Of a stretch of DNA of 64,000 bases, positions 8,740-17,575 are shown piece by piece (position 1 is the first letter of the stretch; each line of letters starts with the position of its first letter). The DNA is from Muribaculaceae bacterium. Its GTDB lineage: Bacteria; Bacteroidota; Bacteroidia; Bacteroidales; Muribaculaceae. Below the pieces are notes generated by a model, which saw only the letters and a list, made by a program, of their open reading frames with translations, ran no database searches and had not been told where the DNA came from. Where the stretch lies: assembly GCA_009775225.1 (NCBI GenBank), contig VSPE01000007.1, forward strand, positions 12,512 to 76,511. The letters run 5' to 3'. The translations under genes were made by a program, and so were the position numbers.

Positions 8740-9870
8740 TTATCGGGCGAGCTTTTTGTTGTCGGATATTCTATCCTCGCGCGAAGTGATATATACATCG
8801 TAATATGCCAGCAGCAAGGTTGTGAGAGGCAATGCTATAATCAGACCGATGAAGCCAAGGAGCGTGCCCCACACCGAGAGTGACAGAAGGATGACAGCAG
8901 GGTTGAGGCCCATAGCCTTACCCATGATTTTGGGCGTGAGGAAGAAGTCCTGGATGCACTGCACCACTACATAGACAGCCATTGCCGAGAGCCAGATGCC
9001 CCAGAAATCTGTCGTGCCGTCTACCGACATGACAAGGCATAGCAGTGTTACAGGAACGAGAGATATGAGTTGCAGATATGGCACCATGTTCAGCAGACCG
9101 ATGAATAGGCCCAGTACTATGGCCATAGGCAATCCTATGATGCTGAACCCGATGCAGAACAGTATTCCCACGATGAAGGCCACGAGTGCCTGTCCGCGGA
9201 AGTAGTGATTCATGGAGCGCTTTACATCCGAGAGAATACGGAAGGTGTTTGAGCGGTATTTGGGCGGCACAAGCCGCTTGAAGCCTGAGAGCAGTCGCTC
9301 GTAATCTATCATGATGAATACTACGTACAGCACCACCACAAACCAGTTGAAGATGCCGAGTACAATATTGTATCCGCCTGCAATAAAGGAGCCTGCTGCA
9401 TCGAGTATCGACTTTATATCCTGTCGGGTAAGTTTCTGGGCAATTTTGGCGAAGTCAATGTTGTCACGCAGAAAATCGTGCAGCCAGCCCGGGAGCATCG
9501 TTACATCTGTGCCCCGCTCGGAGTAATGGTTCACGAATGCAGCCACCTGGTGCATTTCCGACAATATCGACGGTACTACGAATACCGATGCCGTGACTGC
9601 GAGAAGCACACACTCGAATAGTGTCATCACGATAGGCAGCCAGCGGTGGCGTACGCTAAGCAGGCGTTTGTTGTACTGTACCAAGGGCTCCAGAAGGTAG
9701 GCTATAAGCCATGCAACCAAGAATGGCATCAGCACAGCTTTAAGTAGCCCTATAAGCCATACGGCAAGGGCTATTGACGCTACTGTGATGAGCATCCTGA
9801 CCACGCGGTCGAATGTGAAAGGCCTGCTTTGTTGCTGTGTGGGCCTGTAGGATGTCGGGGTGTCGCCCAT
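8740..9870 (-). CDS. AI-2E/PerM family transporter
   Basis: This 376-residue membrane protein has about seven to eight hydrophobic segments in the AI-2E transporter (PerM, YdiK, TqsA) arrangement. The C-terminal part contains MGLNPAVILLSLSVWGTLLG, a signature of the family, and the N-terminal part the LMPFLVAWLIAYLLEP segment. Members have been linked to autoinducer-2 export and to Na+/H+ antiport; the substrate here cannot be told. A paralogue with the same signature lies at 32674-33765. It is 13 bases downstream of dapF. Confidence 0.88.
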   Translation of the reverse strand: MGDTPTSYRPTQQQSRPFTFDRVVRMLITVASIALAVWLIGLLKAVLMPFLVAWLIAYLLEPLVQYNKRLLSVRHRWLPIVMTLFECVLLAVTASVFVVPSILSEMHQVAAFVNHYSERGTDVTMLPGWLHDFLRDNIDFAKIAQKLTRQDIKSILDAAGSFIAGGYNIVLGIFNWFVVVLYVVFIMIDYERLLSGFKRLVPPKYRSNTFRILSDVKRSMNHYFRGQALVAFIVGILFCIGFSIIGLPMAIVLGLFIGLLNMVPYLQLISLVPVTLLCLVMSVDGTTDFWGIWLSAMAVYVVVQCIQDFFLTPKIMGKAMGLNPAVILLSLSVWGTLLGFIGLIIALPLTTLLLAYYDVYITSREDRISDNKKLAR

Positions 9871-9883
9871 AATCAGGAATGAG

Positions 9884-10681
9884 TTATTGCTGTACAGTGC
9901 CGGTGAATACCGTTTCGGCCGGCCCTGTCATGAGTAAATGATTGGTGTCCGGGTCTATGTCGATGAGGAGAATGCCTCCGGTCAGGTGTACCTCTACAGG
10001 ATAGTCGGCTCTGCCAGTGGCAACAGCAGCAGCAGCAGTCGCGCAGGCGCCGGTTCCGCAGGCTTCTGTTTCGCCAACGCCACGTTCCCATGTGCGCTGA
10101 TACACAGTGTGGCGGTCGGTGTCTACGGTTGCAAATTCTATATTCGCTTTTTGTGGCCATACTCCCGCGTATTCAAGAGCCGGGCCGGCAACGCCAAGCG
10201 CGATTGCCGACGGGTCGCTTACGAACGCCACGCCGTGCGGATTGCCTGTCGAAACTTCTGTCACGGAGAAGTCTCCGCAAGGTGTGCCGAGAGTGTGCTG
10301 CGCGCCGGTTTCGGGCAATCCCATGTCAACTGTCACGCTCTCAACCGTGCCGTCGGCACCTTGCTTTATGCAGAGCTTCTTGTGGCCGCTCATGGTGGCA
10401 ATGACAGGGGTGGGCGAACTGCATAGTCCGTTGTCGCGGATGTATTTGCCTACGCACCTTATTCCATTGCCGCACATCTGTGCCTCGCTTCCGTCGGCAT
10501 TGAATATGCGCATGCGGCAGTCGGCCACAGCGTCTTTGCCGATTACGATAAGGCCATCGGCGCCTATGCCCCTGTGGCGGTCGCACAGGCGGCGTGCAAG
10601 CTTGTGATAGTCGGTATCTGCGCGGTCTTCGATTACAACGAAGTCGTTGCCGAGGCCGTGCATCTTGGTAAAGTGCAGCAT
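9884..10681 (-). CDS. dapF: Diaminopimelate epimerase
   Basis: The 265-residue enzyme converts LL- to meso-diaminopimelate for lysine and peptidoglycan. Both catalytic cysteines are visible: Cys70 in QMCGNGIRC and Cys208 in EACGTGACATA. The N-terminal HGLGNDFVVI is the family start. The gene lies four bases after the patB-like gene, which fits supply of cell-wall precursors together with mltG. Confidence 0.97.
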   Translation of the reverse strand: MLHFTKMHGLGNDFVVIEDRADTDYHKLARRLCDRHRGIGADGLIVIGKDAVADCRMRIFNADGSEAQMCGNGIRCVGKYIRDNGLCSSPTPVIATMSGHKKLCIKQGADGTVESVTVDMGLPETGAQHTLGTPCGDFSVTEVSTGNPHGVAFVSDPSAIALGVAGPALEYAGVWPQKANIEFATVDTDRHTVYQRTWERGVGETEACGTGACATAAAAVATGRADYPVEVHLTGGILLIDIDPDTNHLLMTGPAETVFTGTVQQ

Positions 10682-10685
10682 AGTC

Positions 10686-11873
10686 TTATCGCGGGAGCTT
10701 GTTTATGGCCTCCCGGATGTTATTGAGGCCGGTGTTGAGAATACTGCGCGGCACTCCGATGTTCAGACGCACCATGCCGGTGCCTTCCACACCGAATGAG
10801 GCTCCGTCGCTTACGGCTACGTGGGCGTCGTCGACGAGCATACGGGTGAGGCCTTCGTGACTAAGTCCGAGGGCATTGAAGTCTATCCACAGTCCGAAGC
10901 CTGCCTGTGGCATCACTGCGTCGACACCGGGAATGTTTTTATGAATGTAGTCTATGGCATAAGTGGCGTTGTCGCGGAGGTAGACAAGGAGCGCGTCGAG
11001 CCACTCCTCGCAGCGTGTATAAGCTGCTATAGTACCGTATATGGCGGAAATCGGCGGAGTGTCGAACTCGCTTGCCTTGAGCCAGTCGAAGAAGCCTTGA
11101 CGCAGTTCTGGCGATTTTACAACCGTCCATGCGCTGGCTATGCCGGGAATGTTGAAGGACTTCGACGGTGCGCCGAGTGTCACAGTGATTGCTGCCGCCG
11201 TGTCGGAGACCGATGCCGTAGGGATGTGTTTTGTGCCGGGCAGAACCAGGTCGGCATATATCTCGTCGGAGAGAATAAGCACATTGTGCTTTGCGCAGAT
11301 GTCGGCCACGCGCCGAAGGGTGTCGGCATCCCATTGAAGGCCTATAGGGTTGTGCGGATTGCACACAATCATCATGGTCGGGTGCTCGGCTTCGATTGTT
11401 TTCTCAAGAGCGTCGAGGGCCATGCTGTAGTGCCCGTCGGCGACGTGAAGCGGGTTTGTCACGGCGATACGACCGTTTCCTTCTATCACCGAACGGAAAG
11501 AGTGATACACCGGGGGCTGGATGAGTATCTTATCGCCGGGCCGGGTGAAGTAGTTGACGCATAGGCCTATTGCTTTCTTGACTCCGGGCATGAAGTCGAC
11601 TTCGGTAGGCTCTACCTGCCAGCCGTGTCGATGACACAGCCATGAGGCTATGCTTTCTTTGAATGTTGCCGGGGCTGTGGTGTAGCCGAGTATGGGACGG
11701 CTTACTGCTTTTATAAGTGCGTCGGTCACAGGCTGGGGCACACAGAAGTCCATATCTGCAATCCACAGAGGAAGCAAATCGGTACGTCCGTATTTCTCTT
11801 CAAGCTCTTCGTATTTTGTGGCGTCGCTATCTTTTCTGTAATATATTCTGTCGAAATAGAGTTCACTAATCAT
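10686..11873 (-). CDS. MalY/PatB family PLP-dependent cystathionine beta-lyase-type aminotransferase
   Basis: This 395-residue fold-type I PLP enzyme has the MalY/PatB features PLWIADMDF near residue 38, the segment NPHNPIG, the DEIY motif and the PLP lysine Lys238 in APSKSFN. PatB-like enzymes cleave cystathionine or related C-S bonds; an aminotransferase activity towards a diaminopimelate-pathway intermediate is possible given dapF next door, but that is only context. I use the ATG at 11873 (MISELYFD); a TTG nine bases upstream gives a three-residue extension. A promoter-like TAATTTTG sits immediately in front of this start. Confidence 0.88.
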   Translation of the reverse strand: MISELYFDRIYYRKDSDATKYEELEEKYGRTDLLPLWIADMDFCVPQPVTDALIKAVSRPILGYTTAPATFKESIASWLCHRHGWQVEPTEVDFMPGVKKAIGLCVNYFTRPGDKILIQPPVYHSFRSVIEGNGRIAVTNPLHVADGHYSMALDALEKTIEAEHPTMMIVCNPHNPIGLQWDADTLRRVADICAKHNVLILSDEIYADLVLPGTKHIPTASVSDTAAAITVTLGAPSKSFNIPGIASAWTVVKSPELRQGFFDWLKASEFDTPPISAIYGTIAAYTRCEEWLDALLVYLRDNATYAIDYIHKNIPGVDAVMPQAGFGLWIDFNALGLSHEGLTRMLVDDAHVAVSDGASFGVEGTGMVRLNIGVPRSILNTGLNNIREAINKLPR

Positions 11874-11879
11874 AATGTG

Positions 11880-11910
11880 CAAAATTAGTCATCTTTGTTG
11901 ACTCGGGCAA
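11880..11910 (-). promoter_or_regulatory. Putative promoter abutting the patB-like start codon
   Basis: TAATTTTG at 11880-11887 is preceded after 20 bases by an ATTG. The box ends only six bases before the ATG at 11873, so if it is used the transcript would start within about three bases of the start codon. That makes the mRNA nearly leaderless. Confidence 0.5.
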
Positions 11911-11978
11911 TATGTCGCTGCTACTATTTAGTTTATTTAATTAAAATGCGTCAATTAAGCGAGAGAAGAGGCCGCACA

Positions 11979-12467
11979 TTATTTTATGATGCTTTCAAGC
12001 GTTGCATCATCGGGGTTGAGTGCCAGAATTTTGCCGTCGGGCGCGATGAGAGCTGTGCCGAAGCCTTTGTCGAGGCCGTAGTCGCGGGCAACCACAGCGG
12101 CAGTGTCGCCCGAGGCGTGGTACTGGTTATCGGCCTCAAGGCTGTCGCGGCGGACTATTTCGCGGAAGAGTGCTTCAGAGTCGTCGAAGTTTACGCCGAC
12201 TACTTTGACTGGTGCCGACGGGTGTGCGCGGTGCCACGCCGTGTACAGATTTGCGGCCTGGCGCGATGGGGCGTCGGTACTCGACCAAAAGCAGAGCAGC
12301 ACATAATCGCCGCGCAGCCTGTCGAGCGCAATCGTGCTGTCGGCCTGCTGCAGCGCGAGCGCCGGTGCCGACATGCCGGGAGCGGTGCGGCTATGTTCCG
12401 AGACATAACCGCCTGCAAACAGAAGCAGCCCCACAGCGAGTGCTATAAGAAAAAATGTCTGTTTCAC
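11979..12467 (-). CDS. TlpA-like thioredoxin-fold protein without the CXXC pair
   Basis: This 162-residue exported protein has an N-terminal hydrophobic segment (residues 5-20), then an AhpC/TSA-TlpA-like thioredoxin fold: GDYVLLCFW, a VVGVNFDD strand and the cis-Pro region replaced by GTALIAPDGKIL. At the place of the WCXXC motif the sequence is WSSTD (61-65), so both redox cysteines are missing. It is unlikely to be a disulfide oxidoreductase; a binding or scaffold role is possible. The start is GTG, with an AAGGAG ribosome site a suitable distance upstream. It follows rmuC by 54 bases. Confidence 0.75.
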   Translation of the reverse strand: MKQTFFLIALAVGLLLFAGGYVSEHSRTAPGMSAPALALQQADSTIALDRLRGDYVLLCFWSSTDAPSRQAANLYTAWHRAHPSAPVKVVGVNFDDSEALFREIVRRDSLEADNQYHASGDTAAVVARDYGLDKGFGTALIAPDGKILALNPDDATLESIIK

Positions 12468-12521
12468 GCAGTTGTTCTCCTTTCTTATCGAATAACAACA
12501 GAAAGGCTTACAACGTTCGCG

Positions 12522-13640
12522 CTAATCGTCTGTGTCGCCTGTTTCGGGAGGTAGGGGCTTTCGTGCCTTAGCCCCGAGATTTTGCAATTTGCGTGCCCTG
12601 TTGATGAGGTTTCCTGGGCCTTCCGACAGCTTTGAATATGCGGCGTTGTAGGCGGAGTGAGCATTGTTCAGAGCACGGTCTACGGCCTGCATGTCGGCAG
12701 TAAATCCTGTCAGCTTGTCGAGCAGACGACCGGCCTCTTCGGCTATCGCCATAGCGTTGCGGTTCTGCTTTTCCTGCCGCCACATCTGTTCGATGAGTTT
12801 TACCACGGCCATGAGGTGTGTGGGGGCAATAATGAGCACGTGCGAGGCGAGAGCTGTTTCCCACAGGCTATGGTCTAAATCCATAGCTGCGAGGAAGGCA
12901 CCTTCGTGGGGGATGAACATCAGCACATAGTCGAACGTATCGCCATCGGTGTGCTGCTGGTAGCTTTTGGATGCCAGTTCTGCTATATGCTTCTTGACCG
13001 ATGTGATGTGTGCCTTGGCGCAGCGGCCGCGCGAGTCGTCGTCGGGGGCGTTGAGCATATCGAAGTAGGCTTGTATGGATACCTTCGAGTCTATCACGAT
13101 AGTGCGGCCGGGGCTGTACGTCAGCAATACGTCGGGACGGAGACGCCGGCCCGACGAGTCGGTGATGCTTTGTTGTAGCCGGTATTCGTATCCTTCGCGC
13201 AGGCCTGCCGACGAAAGTATGTTGTTGAGGATAGTCTCGCCCCAGTCGCCTTGAAAGCGGGAGTTGCCTTTTAGCGCGTCGGTGAGACGCCGTGTCTCCG
13301 AGCCTATGGCGCGGTTAAGGTCGATTAGCTCGCGCACCTTGTCTCCTAATGCAAACCTTTCGCGGGCCTCTCGCGTGTAGGTATCGGCTATCGTGCGGCG
13401 GAACGATTCGAGGTTGTCTTTCATCGGAGCGAGCACTTCCGTAAGGCTGTGTGTACTCTGTCGGCGCAGGCTCTCTGCATTTGCAGCGAGTGTGCGGGCG
13501 GCCAGTTCGGCAAAGCGCTCCTCGGCCGAGTCTGCGGCCTTGATGCGTTCGTCGAGGCGGGCATTTCGGCCTTGGAGCACTACTATATATGCTATGGCGC
13601 ATATTAGCGCGACAGTGAGTATTATAAGGGCGATTGTCAT
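12522..13640 (-). CDS. rmuC: DNA recombination protein RmuC
   Basis: The 372-residue protein has an N-terminal membrane helix, a coiled-coil of about 80 residues and the RmuC nuclease-like domain with FQGDWGE, RPDVLLTYSPG, IVIDSKVSIQAY and the downstream FIPHEGAFLAA. RmuC limits inversions at short inverted repeats in E. coli; its fold is related to restriction-type nucleases. The ATG at 13640 is chosen because it begins the membrane helix; the longer frame adds 27 residues with no homology-like features. Confidence 0.93.
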   Translation of the reverse strand: MTIALIILTVALICAIAYIVVLQGRNARLDERIKAADSAEERFAELAARTLAANAESLRRQSTHSLTEVLAPMKDNLESFRRTIADTYTREARERFALGDKVRELIDLNRAIGSETRRLTDALKGNSRFQGDWGETILNNILSSAGLREGYEYRLQQSITDSSGRRLRPDVLLTYSPGRTIVIDSKVSIQAYFDMLNAPDDDSRGRCAKAHITSVKKHIAELASKSYQQHTDGDTFDYVLMFIPHEGAFLAAMDLDHSLWETALASHVLIIAPTHLMAVVKLIEQMWRQEKQNRNAMAIAEEAGRLLDKLTGFTADMQAVDRALNNAHSAYNAAYSKLSEGPGNLINRARKLQNLGAKARKPLPPETGDTDD

Positions 13641-13679
13641 TGCGGCGTAATAGTGATAGAGTCGGAGAGTAAGATAAAA

Positions 13680-13711
13680 TGAGAACGTGTCCTGAATGGG
13701 GCACGTTCTCA
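13680..13711 (-). terminator. Intrinsic terminator of pfp
   Basis: A perfect 10-bp stem (TGAGAACGTG, 13680-13689, with its complement at 13702-13711) and a 12-base loop are followed on the minus strand by ATTTTAT. It lies between the end of pfp and the start of rmuC and would end pfp transcription. Confidence 0.7.
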
Positions 13712-13780
13712 CGCTTTGCAAGCTGTTATAGAAGGATTATACGGTTGTCGTACCCTAAGGTACGTCTTTGGCCACTTTTC

Positions 13781-15430
13781 TTATTTGTGCTGGTGCTCGT
13801 ACTTGAGAGTCATCGAGGGCTGGTCGCACACTTCTGCGGGGCCGAAGTACTGGATAGGGCCGGGGTAGATGTAGCAGGTGTTGTGTGCCCAGTCATCGCG
13901 CTGTGCGGCGAATTTCTTGAAGGGTGCGCCGTCAAGACGTACGAGAGCTTTCTGGATAACGGGCTTGTCTTCGGCGTTGCGGCGCTCGATGTTCATCATC
14001 ATGGTGATGGGTATACCGCCGGGTATCCATTGTACGGCAGGCTTAACGAGGTTGCGTATCGACGACATGTAGCCGGTGACGCCAGCGTTGATGAGTGCCG
14101 ATGCGTTGTAGCCGAGTGAGTAGCAGTAGTCAGCGTCAAAGTTTGAGGGGTCGGCGCAGCGTCCTTCGTAGCCGAAGAAGTGGTGGAGTGCGGAGAACTT
14201 GCCGTTCACATCCTTGAATGCTTGAGACTCGGCGAGCTTGGCAGCTACCATGCCGCTGAGAAGTTTCTCAGTCTCGATGAGCGAAACCTGTACGTTGCCA
14301 TGGGGGTCGCGGTCAAGCATAAGCTGACGGGCTACGTCGGCGGGGAGGCCGCGGAGCGAAGCCACGTTTTCGGGCGAGAGGTGTTCGAGGATGAAGGCGG
14401 TGAGGGCTTCTTCGTCCATGCCGGCAACGGTGTCTTTGTTTGCACCGAGGAGTTCGTTGAGCTCGGCAATGAGGCGCTTGAACTCGGGGATGAACTCGAT
14501 GAGGCCTTCGGGGATTAGGACGATACCGAAGTTGTTGCCGTCGGCAGCACGCGAGGTTACGATGTCGGCGATGTAGCTTACGATGTCGTTGAGGCTCATG
14601 TCGCGCTGCTCAACTTCTTCGGAGATGAGGCATACGTTGGGCTGACACTGGAGAGCACATTCAAGTGCGATGTGGCTTGCCGAGCGGCCCATGAGTTTGA
14701 TGAAGTGCCAGTATTTCTTGGCAGAGTTGCAGTCGCGCTGGATGTTGCCGATGACTTCGGAGTAAACCTTGGTTGCGGTGTCGAAGCCGAAAGATGTCTC
14801 GATAAGGTCGTTCTTGAGGTCGCCGTCGATAGTCTTAGGGCAGCCGATAACCTGTATGCCAGTGTTCTTTTCCTTGTAGTATTCGGCAAGGATGGCGGCA
14901 TTTGTGTTGGAGTCGTCGCCACCGATGATTACGAGAGCGCTGATGTTGAGTTCGCGGAGGATTTCAAGGCCTTTGTCGAACTGCTCAATCTTTTCGAGCT
15001 TGGTGCGGCCTGAGCCGATGATGTCGAAACCGCCGGTGTTGCGGTATTCGTCGATGATAGGAGCTGTCAGCTCTATGTATTTGTGGTCAACAAGACCGCC
15101 GGGGCCCATGAGGAAGCCGAAGAGGCGGCTGTCGCGGTGTATTTTCTTGATGCCGTCGAAAATACCGCAAATCACATTGTGTCCGCCGGGAGCCTGACCG
15201 CCTGAGAGGATTACACCTACGTTGACTGGTTTGCCGGGGCCGGGGGTGGGGTTCTTTTCAAATCGGATTTCGGGAAGTCCGTAAGTATTGGGGAAGAGGT
15301 TGCGGATTGCTTCCTGGTCGGCTACCGATTCGGTAGGACGGCCTTCCACTACTTTGACGGGACCCTGAAGGGCGATAGGCAGCTTGGGCTGATAAGTTGC
15401 GCGGGCTTTCTGTAAAGCGCTTTTTTTCAT
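13781..15430 (-). CDS. pfp: Diphosphate-dependent fructose-6-phosphate 1-phosphotransferase
   Basis: This 549-residue long-form phosphofructokinase has LSGGQAPGGHN near residue 75 and GGDDSNTN at 170-177. The GGDDS sequence, with Asp where ATP-dependent enzymes have Gly, marks PPi as phosphoryl donor, and CPKTIDGD follows. It catalyses the reversible glycolytic step with pyrophosphate, as is usual in Bacteroidales. The ATG at 15430 is used; an upstream start would add 14 residues but overlap the promoter leader. It is followed by a clear terminator. Confidence 0.96.
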   Translation of the reverse strand: MKKSALQKARATYQPKLPIALQGPVKVVEGRPTESVADQEAIRNLFPNTYGLPEIRFEKNPTPGPGKPVNVGVILSGGQAPGGHNVICGIFDGIKKIHRDSRLFGFLMGPGGLVDHKYIELTAPIIDEYRNTGGFDIIGSGRTKLEKIEQFDKGLEILRELNISALVIIGGDDSNTNAAILAEYYKEKNTGIQVIGCPKTIDGDLKNDLIETSFGFDTATKVYSEVIGNIQRDCNSAKKYWHFIKLMGRSASHIALECALQCQPNVCLISEEVEQRDMSLNDIVSYIADIVTSRAADGNNFGIVLIPEGLIEFIPEFKRLIAELNELLGANKDTVAGMDEEALTAFILEHLSPENVASLRGLPADVARQLMLDRDPHGNVQVSLIETEKLLSGMVAAKLAESQAFKDVNGKFSALHHFFGYEGRCADPSNFDADYCYSLGYNASALINAGVTGYMSSIRNLVKPAVQWIPGGIPITMMMNIERRNAEDKPVIQKALVRLDGAPFKKFAAQRDDWAHNTCYIYPGPIQYFGPAEVCDQPSMTLKYEHQHK

Positions 15431-15469
15431 GTGAGTATGTTGAGTCTTTAAGTGTTTCTTTTCAGGCGG

Positions 15470-15477
15470 CAAAAATA
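15470..15477 (-). promoter_or_regulatory. Putative -7 element of the pfp promoter
   Basis: TATTTTTG on the minus strand fits TAnnTTTG and lies 39 bases before the pfp start, in the 92-base gap after the M16 gene. A consensus TTTG at the right spacing is not evident; a TTTT lies 15 bases upstream. Pfp may therefore have its own promoter besides read-through. Confidence 0.45.
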
Positions 15478-15522
15478 CTAAAAAATTTTCAGAAAACAGC
15501 TGTAATAAATGTGAATAAGTGT

Positions 15523-16794
15523 TTAAGAAGCAACTGCAATGCGCAGTTTTGTCGGGTCGAGGTATTCATTTGCGAGATATGAGATACGTTCGGCCGTGAG
15601 GGCTTTTATGGCTTGCTGCTGTGCGGCGAAATAGTCGGGAGGAGTGCCCACGAGCAGCGATGTGGTGTAGTAGCCCGATATGGAGGTGGGGGAGTCGAGA
15701 GTCTGGGCAAGGGACGTAAGCGCATGGCGTTTGAGTCGGCTCAGCTCGTCGGCGCACGGCGGTTCGTCGGCCAGGCGTGTCATCTCCAGTGAGATTTCTC
15801 GGAGAACATCGTCGGTGTACTGCTTGTCGCAGGTGGCTGCAATGGTTATATAGCTGCCTTCGTGGGCACCGCTGAGATATGCCGAGATGCCGTAGGTCAT
15901 GCCTTTCTCTTCTCGGATATTGCTCATCAGACGGCTTCCGAAGTAGCCTCCGAGTGCCATTACTGTGAGGCGCAGGTCGTTGTAATCGGGGTGGCTGCGG
16001 CTTACAGAGGGCAGGGTTGCTGCAATAGCGCTCTGTAGGGTGTCGGCGCCGTATACGTCGACGCGCCCAGGAGGTTCAGGCTCGTTGGGAACTATTTTAA
16101 TGTCAAATCCCGGGCCTGTGGCTTTTATTCCGCTGAGGAGGGTTCGCACTGCATCTATGGTTGTTTCGTCGAGCAGCCCTGACAGGTAGGCGTGGGCTCT
16201 TGCCGGAACTATCATGCGCCGGTGCAGAGCTATGATGTCGTCGCGTGTGATTGCGTCGATGTCGGACGGTGTGAGCCGTTGCGCCAACGGATGATTTTTA
16301 CCCATGGTAAGTGCGTCGGAAGCATATTCGGCGAGTGTGCTTACCTCGGTATCGGCAATCTCGAGTTGCGCCTTGACATTGCGGAGCATGGTGTCGATGC
16401 GCTCTTGGGGGAAAAGAGGCTCGGCGAGCATCGATGCTATAAGCGGTGTCACCGAGGCAGCCCTGTGGTTGAGCATGGCAATAGTGAGCGAGCTGTAATG
16501 GCTGTGGCTGTCGCTGCCGATGCGCACGCCGTTGTAGTCGAGGAGGTCGGCAAAGGTCTCTGTAGGTATGGTCTGTGTGCCTTCGGCGAGTGCCGAAAGC
16601 ATTACCTTACTTATGAGCTTGTTGCCAGTCTCCGCCTGACCTCCGCAGAAAAGTATCCGAAGGCGGCATACCGGCTGGTCTCCGCCACTGAAACGGTGGA
16701 GTGTCAGCCCGTTGGGCATCACTTCTACCGTCTCCGGGGGCATGGCGCCTGTCAAGAGTTCGTTTACGGGTGGTGGTGTGCTGCGGTCGGTCAT
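15523..16794 (-). CDS. M16 family peptidase-like protein, catalytically inactive
   Basis: The 423-residue protein has the two-half architecture of M16B peptidases, with the GEGGYFGS-like segment present as ALGGYFGSRLMSNIREEKGM and the C-terminal ASTSTSYY-like region. Where active members have HXXEH, this protein has SKVMLSALAEGT, so the zinc ligands and catalytic Glu are absent. Inactive M16 subunits normally pair with an active partner, but none is adjacent. The ORF begins four bases inside the end of kdsB. No signal peptide is seen, so it appears cytoplasmic. Confidence 0.82.
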   Translation of the reverse strand: MTDRSTPPPVNELLTGAMPPETVEVMPNGLTLHRFSGGDQPVCRLRILFCGGQAETGNKLISKVMLSALAEGTQTIPTETFADLLDYNGVRIGSDSHSHYSSLTIAMLNHRAASVTPLIASMLAEPLFPQERIDTMLRNVKAQLEIADTEVSTLAEYASDALTMGKNHPLAQRLTPSDIDAITRDDIIALHRRMIVPARAHAYLSGLLDETTIDAVRTLLSGIKATGPGFDIKIVPNEPEPPGRVDVYGADTLQSAIAATLPSVSRSHPDYNDLRLTVMALGGYFGSRLMSNIREEKGMTYGISAYLSGAHEGSYITIAATCDKQYTDDVLREISLEMTRLADEPPCADELSRLKRHALTSLAQTLDSPTSISGYYTTSLLVGTPPDYFAAQQQAIKALTAERISYLANEYLDPTKLRIAVAS

Positions 16795-17549
16795 TTCTCG
16801 AGGCTTTCCAGATAGGCATTGGCGGCTTCAAGGTCGGCCGGAGTGTCTATGCCGAAGTTGGTTACATCGGTGACCGACATTTTGATGTGGTAGCCACCCT
16901 GCAGCCAGCGGAGCTGTTCGAGCGACTCGGCGATTTCGAGCGGACTCTGAGGCAGTGCGCATAATTCGGCCAGAGTGGAAGCCTTATATCCATATAGGCC
17001 TACGTGTGTGAAAAATTCGGCTTTTTCAGTCCACTTCTTCCAGTCGTAATTGCGCACATACGGTATTATCGAGCGAGAGAAATAGAGAGCGAAGCTGTTG
17101 CTGTCCATGACCACTTTCACAGAGTTGGGGTCGAAAAGCGCGTCGAAACCTTGCTGCGGGTCGAAGCGGCGGGCCAGCGACGCGATGCGTACTTGCTCGT
17201 CGTCGAAGCTGCGCATGAGGGACTCAAGCTGAGAGCGGTCGATAAACGGCTCGTCGCCCTGTATGTTTATTATCACGTCGGCATCAGAGCCTGATTTGGT
17301 GTATGCCTCAAGGCATCGGTCGGTACCGCTGCGGTGTAGTTCCGATGTCATTACATACTTTCCGCCGAAGGCCGCTACGGCTTCGGCTATGCGTTTGTCG
17401 TCGGTCGCGACAAGAACTTCGGGGAGAACTTCTGTAACACGCTCATATACGCGCTGTATCATGGGTTTGCCGCCGACGAGAGCGAGTGGTTTTCCCGGGA
17501 AGCGTGTGGAGGCATAGCGTGCCGGGATGATACCGATATATTTGTTCAT
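16791..17549 (-). CDS. kdsB: 3-deoxy-manno-octulosonate cytidylyltransferase
   Basis: This 252-residue enzyme is full length for KdsB. It starts with IGIIPARYASTRFPGKPL, the nucleotide-binding loop, and contains VATDDKRI, SGTDRCLEA and NIQGDEPFI. It activates Kdo as CMP-Kdo for lipopolysaccharide core assembly. It follows the NfeD gene by 26 bases and overlaps the M16-like gene by four. Confidence 0.97.
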   Translation of the reverse strand: MNKYIGIIPARYASTRFPGKPLALVGGKPMIQRVYERVTEVLPEVLVATDDKRIAEAVAAFGGKYVMTSELHRSGTDRCLEAYTKSGSDADVIINIQGDEPFIDRSQLESLMRSFDDEQVRIASLARRFDPQQGFDALFDPNSVKVVMDSNSFALYFSRSIIPYVRNYDWKKWTEKAEFFTHVGLYGYKASTLAELCALPQSPLEIAESLEQLRWLQGGYHIKMSVTDVTNFGIDTPADLEAANAYLESLEK

Positions 17550-17575
17550 TGTATGTTTTATTTGAATAGTTTGGT

